A stretch of 64,000 bases of DNA from Streptomyces sp. 7-21 (GTDB lineage: Bacteria > Actinomycetota > Actinomycetes > Streptomycetales > Streptomycetaceae): positions 1 through 64,000 of the forward strand of contig NZ_JAERRL010000020.1 in NCBI RefSeq assembly GCF_016741785.1. The letters run 5' to 3'. Shown piece by piece: positions 7,799 to 14,817 of this stretch. Below the pieces are notes generated by a model. It had not been told where the DNA came from, searched no databases, and worked only from the letters and a program-made list of their open reading frames with translations. The position numbers were made by a program, and so were the translations under genes. Position 1 is the stretch's first letter. Every line of letters begins with the position of its first letter.

Positions 7799-9001
7799 AT
7801 GCGGAAGAAGGAACCCGGACCGCTGTACGCGCGGCGTGATGTCCTCGCGCCGGTCCCGGAGCTGCTGCGGCTCCGCGACACCACCCCGCTCGCCCGCGTC
7901 AACCTGGGGACCGGAAGCGTGCCCCGGCCGGTGTGGCTCGCCACCGGGTACGACGAGGTGCGCCAGGTGATGAGCTCCCCGGCGTTCAGCAGCCAGCGGC
8001 GCTACAGCGGCCGCGCCGTCCCGGGCGGCGCCGAGGAACGGCCAGAGCAGCACGTGGGCAACCTGCTCGACTACGACCCGCCCGAGCACACCAGGCTGCG
8101 GCGGATGCTGACGCCCGAGTTCACCGTCAGGCGGGTGCGGCGGCTGGAACCCCTGGTCGCAGAGGCCATCGACGAGTGCCTCGAGGACCTGGCGGACGCC
8201 GGCCCGCCCGGTGACCTCATCAGCACCTTCGCCAGTCCCGTCGCCATCGCCGTGATCGGCGGCCTCATCGGCGTGCCCCGCGACGATTTAGAGGAGCTCG
8301 AACGGCGCGTCCACGCCCAGTTCGACGCCTCCCAGAGCCGCGACGAGCGTGCCGTGACGGGCACGGCACTCACCGAGTATCTCGACGCGCTGATCGCCGG
8401 GCAGCGCGCCGAGCCAGGTGACGGGCTCATCGGCATGCTCATCCGCGAGCACGGCAAGCGGCTGTCCGACACAGAACTGCGGGGCCTGTGCGTCCTGCTG
8501 CTGCTCGCCGAGTACGACAACCTCGGGGCCATGATCGGCCTGGGCCTGCTCGCGCTCCTGCTCCACCCCGATCAGCTCGCCCTGCTGCGGGCCGACCCGG
8601 ACGGGCTCGCCGACCGGGCCGTCGAGGAACTCCTGCGCTACCTGACCGTCGTCCACGCCCCCACCCCGCGCACCGCCACCGAGGACACCGTGATCGGCGG
8701 CCAGCTCATCGCGAAGGGCGAAACGGTGATCTGCTCCCTGCCGGCGGCGAACCGCGACCCCCGCCTGACCGGCGACCCGGCGCGGCTGGACCTTACGCGC
8801 GACCCCGTCCCCCACGTCGCCTTCGGCCACGGGGTGCACCACTGCCTCGGTGCGCCGCTGGCCAGGCTGTTCCTGCGCCGGGCCTACCTCGGCGTGCTGC
8901 TGCGCTTCCCTGAGCTGCGGCTCGCCGTGCCCCCCAGCGAACTGCTGTTCCGTCTCCACGCGCCTGTCCACAGCCTGCGGCGGCTGCCCGTCGCCTGGTA
9001 G
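7799..9001 (+). CDS. Cytochrome P450, Oxy family, second copy (OxyB-like I helix)
   Basis: A 400-residue paralogue of the preceding P450, with strong block-by-block similarity (DYDPPEHTRLRRM, PEFTVRRVRRLEPL, PVPHVAFGHGVHHCLG). The heme ligand is Cys349. The I helix has A237-E-Y-D-N241, with Asn in place of the proton-relay Thr; vancomycin OxyB is known for the same Thr-to-Asn change. Two ATG codons stand together at 7796 and 7799. The second has better spacing from GAGG (7790-7793), and the first would be only 2 bases away. The longer open frame starting at 7583 overlaps the first P450 and is not real. It is probably co-transcribed with the halogenase, the first P450 and the ferredoxin. Confidence 0.93.
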   Translation: MRKKEPGPLYARRDVLAPVPELLRLRDTTPLARVNLGTGSVPRPVWLATGYDEVRQVMSSPAFSSQRRYSGRAVPGGAEERPEQHVGNLLDYDPPEHTRLRRMLTPEFTVRRVRRLEPLVAEAIDECLEDLADAGPPGDLISTFASPVAIAVIGGLIGVPRDDLEELERRVHAQFDASQSRDERAVTGTALTEYLDALIAGQRAEPGDGLIGMLIREHGKRLSDTELRGLCVLLLLAEYDNLGAMIGLGLLALLLHPDQLALLRADPDGLADRAVEELLRYLTVVHAPTPRTATEDTVIGGQLIAKGETVICSLPAANRDPRLTGDPARLDLTRDPVPHVAFGHGVHHCLGAPLARLFLRRAYLGVLLRFPELRLAVPPSELLFRLHAPVHSLRRLPVAW

Positions 9002-9015
9002 CCGCCGCGGGCGCG

Positions 9016-9045
9016 GACACGGAGAGACACAAAGACACGGAGAGA
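9016..9045 (+). repeat. 12-bp direct repeat ahead of the ferredoxin gene
   Basis: GACACGGAGAGA occurs at 9016-9027 and again at 9034-9045, 18 bases apart. The second copy runs into the ribosome-binding site GAGGAG of the ferredoxin gene. It probably arose by local duplication and could provide two purine-rich ribosome entry sites. Confidence 0.6.
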
Positions 9046-9055
9046 GGAGCCAGCG

Positions 9056-9274
9056 GTGAGACTGCGGATCGACCGGGAGCGGTGCGCCTCCTCCGGGCTC
9101 TGCGCGGATCTGGTGCCGGAGGTCTTCGACCAGGACGAGGACGAGGGCAAGGTCACGCTGCTGACCGACACGCCGGAGCCGGAACTGCACCCGGAGGTGC
9201 GGGCCGCCGCCGCCCGGTGCCCGGCGGAGGCGATCTTCCTCAGCGCCGCCGTCCCGGACGCGGGCGGCGGGTGA
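9056..9274 (+). CDS. [3Fe-4S] ferredoxin, P450 partner
   Basis: A 72-residue acidic protein with GTG start and GAGGAG ribosome site. Three Cys residues bind the cluster: C10 and C16 in CASSGLC, and the Cys of ARCPAEAI. This is the Streptomyces-type single-cluster ferredoxin that passes electrons to P450s. LVPEVFDQDEDEG after the first Cys pair is typical. It stands 54 bases after the second P450 gene and presumably serves both Oxy enzymes. A dedicated ferredoxin is not a standard member of vancomycin-type clusters as far as I know. Confidence 0.93.
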   Translation: MRLRIDRERCASSGLCADLVPEVFDQDEDEGKVTLLTDTPEPELHPEVRAAAARCPAEAIFLSAAVPDAGGG

Positions 9275-9354
9275 ACGCCGTGCCAGGCGCGGGGACGTGG
9301 CAGCGAAACCAGCGGCGGCCGTTATCCGAACTCTGCCCCCTACGGAGGTGCCTC

Positions 9355-9639
9355 ATGGACAACGCGATGGGTGTGAACCGCGAGCGTGACGTCAGGAAAC
9401 GCGTAGCGGAGCTGTGGTGCGAGGCGCTCAACGTGGCGGCGGTCTCCGACACCGACGACTTCTTCGCCCTCGGCGGCCATTCCCTCGTCGCTCTGAACGT
9501 CATAGCGAGCGTCGAAGAGGAATACGGGATCGAGCTGGACGGCATGCGCGATATCTGGGAACACCCGACCTTCGCGGAGTTCACCTCGCTCGTCGTCACG
9601 CGGATCAGCGCCCGGGCCACGCCCTCGGACGCGGCCTGA
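9355..9639 (+). CDS. Free-standing peptidyl carrier protein
   Basis: A 94-residue protein that is one carrier domain. LGGHS with Ser43 is the phosphopantetheine attachment site, and hydrophobic helix residues (ALNVIASVEEEYGIEL) and IWEHPTFAEF complete the fold. The ATG at 9355 has the strong ribosome site ACGGAGGTG (9342-9350). No adenylation domain is encoded next to it, so it must be loaded in trans. It may hold an amino acid while it is hydroxylated or chlorinated, or act as an extra carrier for the synthetase. The carrier identity is sure; the job is inferred. Confidence 0.92.
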   Translation: MDNAMGVNRERDVRKRVAELWCEALNVAAVSDTDDFFALGGHSLVALNVIASVEEEYGIELDGMRDIWEHPTFAEFTSLVVTRISARATPSDAA

Positions 9640-9655
9640 GCCCGCGGGAAGACCG

Positions 9656-9865
9656 GTGATGAGACAGCCGCCCGAGGCCATGCCGGAGAGCTCGCGCCCG
9701 AGCGGGCGCGGGACCCGCTGCCCGCCCGGTACGCGGGAACCGCCTCGCCCGGCGCCGCCGTCACGCGCCGGCGCCGCCGAGGAACACCGCACCGCTGCGC
9801 CGCGCGATCCCGCGGACGGCCTGCTGGAGCCCACGCACTACGCCGACCCCCGGAGGGGCTACTGA
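9656..9865 (+). CDS. Small Pro/Arg-rich protein of unknown function
   Basis: A 69-residue open frame between the carrier gene and the aminotransferase gene. It starts GTGATG (9656/9659), follows a weak GGGAAG, and stops two bases before the next ATG. The protein is rich in Pro, Arg and Ser and looks disordered, with a more ordinary tail ending LLEPTHYADPRRGY. I do not recognise it. The exact fit between neighbours and the tight spacing argue for translation; the low-complexity composition argues against. It could also be only a spacer that couples translation. Confidence 0.35.
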   Translation: MMRQPPEAMPESSRPSGRGTRCPPGTREPPRPAPPSRAGAAEEHRTAAPRDPADGLLEPTHYADPRRGY

Positions 9866-9867
9866 AG

Positions 9868-11184
9868 ATGGCTGAACTCGCGCTCTCCGAGCTGCACGCG
9901 TCGGTCGCCGACCCGCTGCTGGACACCATGAACTTCCTCAACGAGGTCACCGGCCGGTACCCCGAGGCGGTGTCGCTGGCGCCCGGCCGCCCCTACGAGG
10001 GGTTCTTCCGCCCCGACCGCGTCCCCGAGTACCTCGACGCCTACCTCGGCCACCTGCGCGCCAGCGGGATGAGCGAGGCCGGGGTCAGCGCCGTGCTGTT
10101 CCAGTACGGCCGCACCAAGGGCATCATCCACGGCATCGTCGCCGAGTGCCTGGCCAACGACGAGTCCATCAAGGTCTCCCCTGAGGCGCTGGTGATGACC
10201 GTCGGCGCCCAGGAGGGCATGCTGCTGACGCTGCGCGCCCTGTGCGCGGGCCCCGGCGACGCGGTGCTTGCCGCCTCGCCCTGCTACGTCGGCATCACCG
10301 GCGCCGCCCGGCTGCTGGACGTGCCGGTGGTGCCCGTGTCCGAAGGGCCGGACGGGCTGGAGCCCGGGGCCGTCACTGCGGCGGCGGCCCGTGCCGCGCG
10401 CGACGGGCTGCGCCCCCGCGCCCTGTACGTGGTGCCGGACTTCGCCAACCCCTCCGGCGCGAGCATGCCGGTCGCGGCCCGGCAGGAGCTGCTGGCGGCC
10501 GCCGCCGACGCCGGCCTGCTCATCATCGAGGACAACCCCTACGGCTTCTTCACCCGCGAGGCAGAACCACGCCCCACCCTGAAGTCCCTCGACCAGGACC
10601 ACACCGTCGTCTACCTGGGCTCGTTCGCCAAGACCTGCTTCCCCGGCGCCCGCCTCGGCTACGTCATCGCCGACCAGCCGGTGCGCCACGCCGACGGCCG
10701 CCGCGGCCTGCTCGCCGACGAACTCGCCAAGATCAAGAGCATGGTGACGGTCAACACCCCGTCGCTGAGCCAGGCCGTCATCGGCGGCATGCTGCTGCGC
10801 AGCGACCTCAGGCTGCGCGAGGCCAACGCCCGCGCCATCGCGTTCTACCGGGACAACCTGCGCACCGTCCTGGCCGCGCTCGACCACCACTTCCCGGCCG
10901 GCCGCCGCGAACGGCTCGGCCTGTCCTGGAACACACCCGATGGCGGCTTCTTCACGGTGATCAACGTCCCCTTCACCGCCGACGCCGCCGCGCTGGAACG
11001 CTCCGCCCGCCGCTACGGCGTGCTGTGGACGCCCATGGCCGCGTTCTACCCCGAAGGCGGCGGCGAGCACCAGCTGCGCGTCTCCTCCAGCTATCTGACC
11101 CGCGAGCGGCTCGAAGAGGGCCTGGACCGTCTCGCCGCCTTTCTCTCCGACGAGGCCGCCTCAGCTCTGGGGCCCGCACGCTGA
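9868..11184 (+). CDS. hpgT: PLP aminotransferase, HpgT-like (4-hydroxyphenylglycine formation)
   Basis: A 438-residue class I/II aminotransferase. The Schiff-base Lys is K255 in LGSFAKTCFPGARLGY; NPYGFF and the final-domain Arg region (LRVSSSYL) are as expected. In glycopeptide and calcium-dependent-antibiotic clusters, HpgT converts 4-hydroxyphenylglyoxylate to 4-hydroxyphenylglycine, with tyrosine as amino donor. The rest of that pathway (prephenate dehydrogenase, Hmo, HmaS) is encoded directly downstream, which makes the assignment likely. On motifs alone it could be another 2-aminoadipate/valine-pyruvate type aminotransferase. Confidence 0.88.
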   Translation: MAELALSELHASVADPLLDTMNFLNEVTGRYPEAVSLAPGRPYEGFFRPDRVPEYLDAYLGHLRASGMSEAGVSAVLFQYGRTKGIIHGIVAECLANDESIKVSPEALVMTVGAQEGMLLTLRALCAGPGDAVLAASPCYVGITGAARLLDVPVVPVSEGPDGLEPGAVTAAAARAARDGLRPRALYVVPDFANPSGASMPVAARQELLAAAADAGLLIIEDNPYGFFTREAEPRPTLKSLDQDHTVVYLGSFAKTCFPGARLGYVIADQPVRHADGRRGLLADELAKIKSMVTVNTPSLSQAVIGGMLLRSDLRLREANARAIAFYRDNLRTVLAALDHHFPAGRRERLGLSWNTPDGGFFTVINVPFTADAAALERSARRYGVLWTPMAAFYPEGGGEHQLRVSSSYLTRERLEEGLDRLAAFLSDEAASALGPAR

Positions 11185-11266
11185 AGGCGTGCCGCCGCGT
11201 CCCGCCGCGCCGCACCCCCGCGCCCGTGTCAACGCCGACTCGACCAGTGGGAACAGGTGATCTCCC

Positions 11267-12385
11267 GTGATCAGCACCATGGCCGTCGTGGGAACCGGAC
11301 TGATCGGCACCTCCCTCGCGCTCGCGGCGCGCCGCGCGGGAGTGACGGTCTACCTCAAGGACACCTCGGATCTCGCCGTGCGCACGGCTGCCGCGCTCGG
11401 CGCCGGGCTGCCGCACCCGCCCGAGCACGAGGTGGACCTCGCGGTGCTGGCCGTGCCGCCCAGCCAGGTCGGCCGGGTCTGCGCCGAGGAACAGGCCCGC
11501 GGCCTGGCGCGCTGCTACACCGACGTCGCCAGCGTCAAGCACGAGCCGGAGCGGCGGGTGCTGGCCCTGGCACCCGAGCCGGAACGCTTCGTCGGCGGCC
11601 ACCCGCTCGCCGGGCGGGAGCGCTCCGGCCCGCTCGCCGCGCGGGCCGACCTCTTCCGCGGCCGGCCCTGGGTCCTCACCCCGCACACCAGGACCTCCGA
11701 CGCCGCCTACGACGCGGGACTTGACCTCATCGCGCTGTGCGAGGGCGCGCCGGTCGCCATGAACAGCGCCGCCCACGACGACGCCGTCGCCCTGATCTCC
11801 CACGTGCCGCACCTGGTCGCCAGCCTCATGGCGGCGCGCCTGGCCACCGCGCCGCAGGAGGCGTCCCTGCTGGCCGGGCAGGGGTTCCGCGACGTCACCC
11901 GTATCGCGGCGGGCGACACCGGCCTGTGGAGCGACATCCTCGGCGGCAACGCCGGCGCCATCGCCGCCGTCCTCCGCCCGCTCCGCGACGACCTGACGCG
12001 GCTGCTGGCGGCGATGGACGGCCTGGCCGGCCGCGGCCCCGCCGGCCCGGCGGGCACCCCCGCCGACCCGCGCCCGCTGCGGGAGCTGCTTGACCGCGGC
12101 GTCACCGGGCTGAGCCGCCTGCCGGGCGCTCCCGCCCGGCGGCAGCTGTTCGGCAGCGTGCTGCGCGTGCCGCTCGACGGTGGCCCCGGCGAACTCGCCC
12201 GGCTCCTCGCCGTGACCTCCCCGCTGGGCGCCGGGGCCGACGACGCCGCCGTCAGTGCCGGGCCGGACGGCCGGCTCGTCGTCACGCTCACCGTGCCGCC
12301 GGGGCTGGCCGGGACGCTGCGCGAGGCGCTGGCGGCGGAGGGCTGGTTCGCCGGCCAGCCCGCCGCCGCCAGCGCCGCCACCTGA
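11267..12385 (+). CDS. Prephenate dehydrogenase
   Basis: A 372-residue TyrA-family enzyme. VVGTGLIGTSLA at the N terminus is the NAD(P) loop; GGHPLAGRERSGP and the DLFRGRPWVLTP segment are family signatures, and SHVPHLVAS follows in the helical domain. It oxidises and decarboxylates prephenate to 4-hydroxyphenylpyruvate, the common precursor of tyrosine and of Hpg through HmaS. The GTG at 11267 follows AGGTGA (11255-11260); an ATG at 11279 is an alternative. Cluster-borne copies of this enzyme are usual in glycopeptide producers and raise precursor flow. An 82-base gap separates it from the aminotransferase gene. Its gene converges on hmo. Confidence 0.94.
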   Translation: MISTMAVVGTGLIGTSLALAARRAGVTVYLKDTSDLAVRTAAALGAGLPHPPEHEVDLAVLAVPPSQVGRVCAEEQARGLARCYTDVASVKHEPERRVLALAPEPERFVGGHPLAGRERSGPLAARADLFRGRPWVLTPHTRTSDAAYDAGLDLIALCEGAPVAMNSAAHDDAVALISHVPHLVASLMAARLATAPQEASLLAGQGFRDVTRIAAGDTGLWSDILGGNAGAIAAVLRPLRDDLTRLLAAMDGLAGRGPAGPAGTPADPRPLRELLDRGVTGLSRLPGAPARRQLFGSVLRVPLDGGPGELARLLAVTSPLGAGADDAAVSAGPDGRLVVTLTVPPGLAGTLREALAAEGWFAGQPAAASAAT

Positions 12386-12409
12386 CGGCCGTTCCGCCGC
12401 CGCGCCCTG

Positions 12410-13570
12410 TCAGCCGGCCGGCGCGAGCGCGCCGGAGCACACCACCCGCAGCCGCCGCGCCGCCGCCACGCTGGGGCAGCCCGCCAGGCCGAGCGCGTCC
12501 CGCAGCTCCGCCGCCAGCAGCTCGTAGACCCGGCCGGCGCCCGCCTCGCCCCAGGCGGCCAGCCCCCACACCGGCGGCCTGCCCACCAGCACCCCGGACG
12601 CGCCCAGCGCCAGCGCCTTGAGCACGTCGGTGCCGCCGCGCACCCCGCTGTCCAGCAGCACCTGGCACCGCCCGCCGACGGCCTCGGCCACCGGGCCGAG
12701 CGCGTCCACGCTCGCCACCGCGCCGTCCAGCTGCCTGCCGCCGTGGTTGGACACCACCACCGCGTCCACGCCGAACTCGCAGGCACGGCGCGCGTCACCG
12801 GGCGCCAGCACGCCCTTGAGCACCAGCGGCAGCCGCGTGTGTGACCGCAGCAGCTCCACCACCGACCACGTCAGCCGGGGCGAGAACTCCAGCGCCGTGT
12901 GCGCCGCGACCGCCGACCCGGCCCCCTCGCCCCGGTGCGCGCGCGTCACCGGGCCCGCGTCCAGGTTGACGGCCCGCACGTGCTCCGGCAGCGCGAAGCC
13001 GCGCCGGGCGTCCCGCAGCCGGCGCCCCATCCACGGCACGTCCACGGTCAGCATCACCGCCTCGCAGCCCGCGTCCTCCGCCTGCCTCACCAGCCGCAGC
13101 GACCGCTCCCGGTCCCGCAGCCAGTACAGCTGGAACCACACCCGGCCGCCGACCGCCGTGATCTTGTCCAGGGGCACGCTGCTGAGCGTGCTGACCGTGA
13201 ACGGCACGCCTGCCGCCTTCGCCGCCCGCGCCGCCGCCAGCTCACCCTCCGGGTGGACCAGCCGCTGGTAGGCGACGGGCGCCGCCGCGACCGGCATCCG
13301 CGCCCGCCCGCCCAGCAGCGTCGCGTCCGTCGCGCACCGGGAGACGTCCCGCAGCACGCGCGGCACCAGGCCCAGGCGGCCGAACGCCTCCCGGTTGGCC
13401 CGCAGCGTGCGCTCGCCGCCGGCGCCCCCGGCGACGAAGTCCCGCACGCCGTCCGGGAGTACCGCGGCCGCCGCGCGCTCCACGTCGTCCAGGCACCAGG
13501 CGTCGTCCGGCCCGGTCAGCCCGCCCGCGCCGCCGGACGCGCCGCTGCCCGGCATGCTCGCCTCAGCCAT
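12410..13570 (-). CDS. hmo: 4-Hydroxymandelate oxidase (FMN alpha-hydroxyacid oxidase)
   Basis: A 386-residue FMN enzyme of the glycolate/lactate oxidase type. The active-site block SNHGGRQLDGA carries the catalytic His and substrate-binding Arg; DSGVRGGTDVLKAL and GVLVGRP bind the FMN phosphate. It oxidises 4-hydroxymandelate to 4-hydroxyphenylglyoxylate in Hpg biosynthesis. The start is the ATG at 13570, which overlaps the end of hmaS by 8 bases (ATGGCTGA); the frame is open further upstream, but that stretch only shadows hmaS. Both hmo and hmaS proteins begin MAEAS. It is transcribed with hmaS, converging on the prephenate dehydrogenase gene. Confidence 0.94.
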   Translation of the reverse strand: MAEASMPGSGASGGAGGLTGPDDAWCLDDVERAAAAVLPDGVRDFVAGGAGGERTLRANREAFGRLGLVPRVLRDVSRCATDATLLGGRARMPVAAAPVAYQRLVHPEGELAAARAAKAAGVPFTVSTLSSVPLDKITAVGGRVWFQLYWLRDRERSLRLVRQAEDAGCEAVMLTVDVPWMGRRLRDARRGFALPEHVRAVNLDAGPVTRAHRGEGAGSAVAAHTALEFSPRLTWSVVELLRSHTRLPLVLKGVLAPGDARRACEFGVDAVVVSNHGGRQLDGAVASVDALGPVAEAVGGRCQVLLDSGVRGGTDVLKALALGASGVLVGRPPVWGLAAWGEAGAGRVYELLAAELRDALGLAGCPSVAAARRLRVVCSGALAPAG

Positions 13571-14648
13571 GGAACGCCCCCCGGCCCGTCCGCTCCCGCT
13601 CCACCGCCTCGTACAGCCCCCGGATGTTCGCCCTGCCGAAGGTGCTCGCGCCCCGACGCTCGGTGATCTCGAAGAACAGCGTGCGCCGCGGGTGCGTGGA
13701 GGCGGTGAAGGCCTGGAACAGCTCGCCGTCCCGGTCGGCGTCGGCAAAAACGCCCGCCGCCCGCAGCTCCTCGCGCCGGTGTCCGGCGGCGCCGGACCCC
13801 GCGCGCGGCGGGCCGTCACCGGCGGCGGGCGCGGGCAGGAACGCCACGCCCCGGGCCGACAGCGCCCGCACGGCGCGGACCGCGTCCCGGGCGGCGAACG
13901 CCACGTGCTGCACGCCCGGTCCGTGATGGTCCTTCAGGAACTCGTCCGTCTGGCCCGGGCCGGCCGCGGGATCCGGCGCCAGCAGCGTCAGGGTGACCGC
14001 TCCGGACGCGCTGCGCACCACCTGGGAGCGCATAGCGTGCGCGCCGATCACGGTCCGGTCGGCGAAGACCCGCCGGAAACCGAGGGCACGCTCGTAGCGC
14101 GCGGTGACCGGCTCCAGGTCGTCCGCCGCCAGGCAGACCGCGACGTGGTCCACGCCGGTCAGCCCGGCCGGGTGGGCGGGGTCCGGCTGGGGGCCGAGCG
14201 CGGGCACGAAGCCGACCGGCAGGCCCGGGCCCTCCCCGGGGTCGCGCTCGACCAGGGTGTGGGCGACGTCGCCGAACCCGGCGACCGCCGCGGTCACGCG
14301 GGGCCCGTCGCCCGAGCGCCGCGCCGGTTCCCGCAGCGGCGCGGCGCCGCCCGCCACGGCGGCGGCGAACGCGGCGGCCGCGTCGGGGGTGCGCAGGGCG
14401 ATGTCCGCGACACCGTCGCCGTGGGCCAGCACGAAGCCGGAGGCCGGGTGGCGCGCCGACGTGGCCTCGGTGAGCACCAGCGTGATGTCCCCGTGCCGCA
14501 GGGCGGTGCTCCGGTGATCCGCCGAACCGCCCGTGCCCACCACGGAAAAGCCGTACCTGTCCACCCACGCGAAGGTCTTCTTCTCGAGATTCTCGACGTA
14601 CATCTCGATGTAGTCGAGCGCGATTTCCTCACGCGAAGCCTCGGCCAT
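13563..14648 (-). CDS. hmaS: 4-Hydroxymandelate synthase
   Basis: A 361-residue non-heme iron dioxygenase of the 4-hydroxyphenylpyruvate dioxygenase fold. The facial triad is H168 (GVDHVAVC), H248 (VQHVAFA) and E327 (FFEITERRG). HmaS turns 4-hydroxyphenylpyruvate into 4-hydroxymandelate, the first step to Hpg. Its sister enzyme HPPD gives homogentisate; location next to hmo and HpgT decides for HmaS. The ATG at 14648 follows AAAGGGG six bases upstream. It is the first gene of a two-gene operon running against the main cluster direction. Confidence 0.94.
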   Translation of the reverse strand: MAEASREEIALDYIEMYVENLEKKTFAWVDRYGFSVVGTGGSADHRSTALRHGDITLVLTEATSARHPASGFVLAHGDGVADIALRTPDAAAAFAAAVAGGAAPLREPARRSGDGPRVTAAVAGFGDVAHTLVERDPGEGPGLPVGFVPALGPQPDPAHPAGLTGVDHVAVCLAADDLEPVTARYERALGFRRVFADRTVIGAHAMRSQVVRSASGAVTLTLLAPDPAAGPGQTDEFLKDHHGPGVQHVAFAARDAVRAVRALSARGVAFLPAPAAGDGPPRAGSGAAGHRREELRAAGVFADADRDGELFQAFTASTHPRRTLFFEITERRGASTFGRANIRGLYEAVERERTGRGAFHG

Positions 14649-14817
14649 TGACCGCCCCTTTCAGTGACCCTTCGGAGCCCTTTTCCGCGGAACCGGTCGT
14701 CGTGCGCGCTTCCCTAACCTGCCCCGAGCGCGCCGCCGTCCACAATGGCCGTCAGGAAACCGGGGAACCGAGCAGGCACCGCCGTTCTTATGAGCCTTTT
14801 CCGGACGTGATTTCCGG

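Noticed and set aside
13571..13819. Longer form of Hmo
   Set aside because: The added 83 codons are a shadow of hmaS; the oxidase fold begins at the ATG overlapping the hmaS stop.
13563..14648. Homogentisate-forming 4-hydroxyphenylpyruvate dioxygenase
   Set aside because: Same fold and ligands, but adjacency to hmo and an HpgT-like gene makes hydroxymandelate synthase far more likely.
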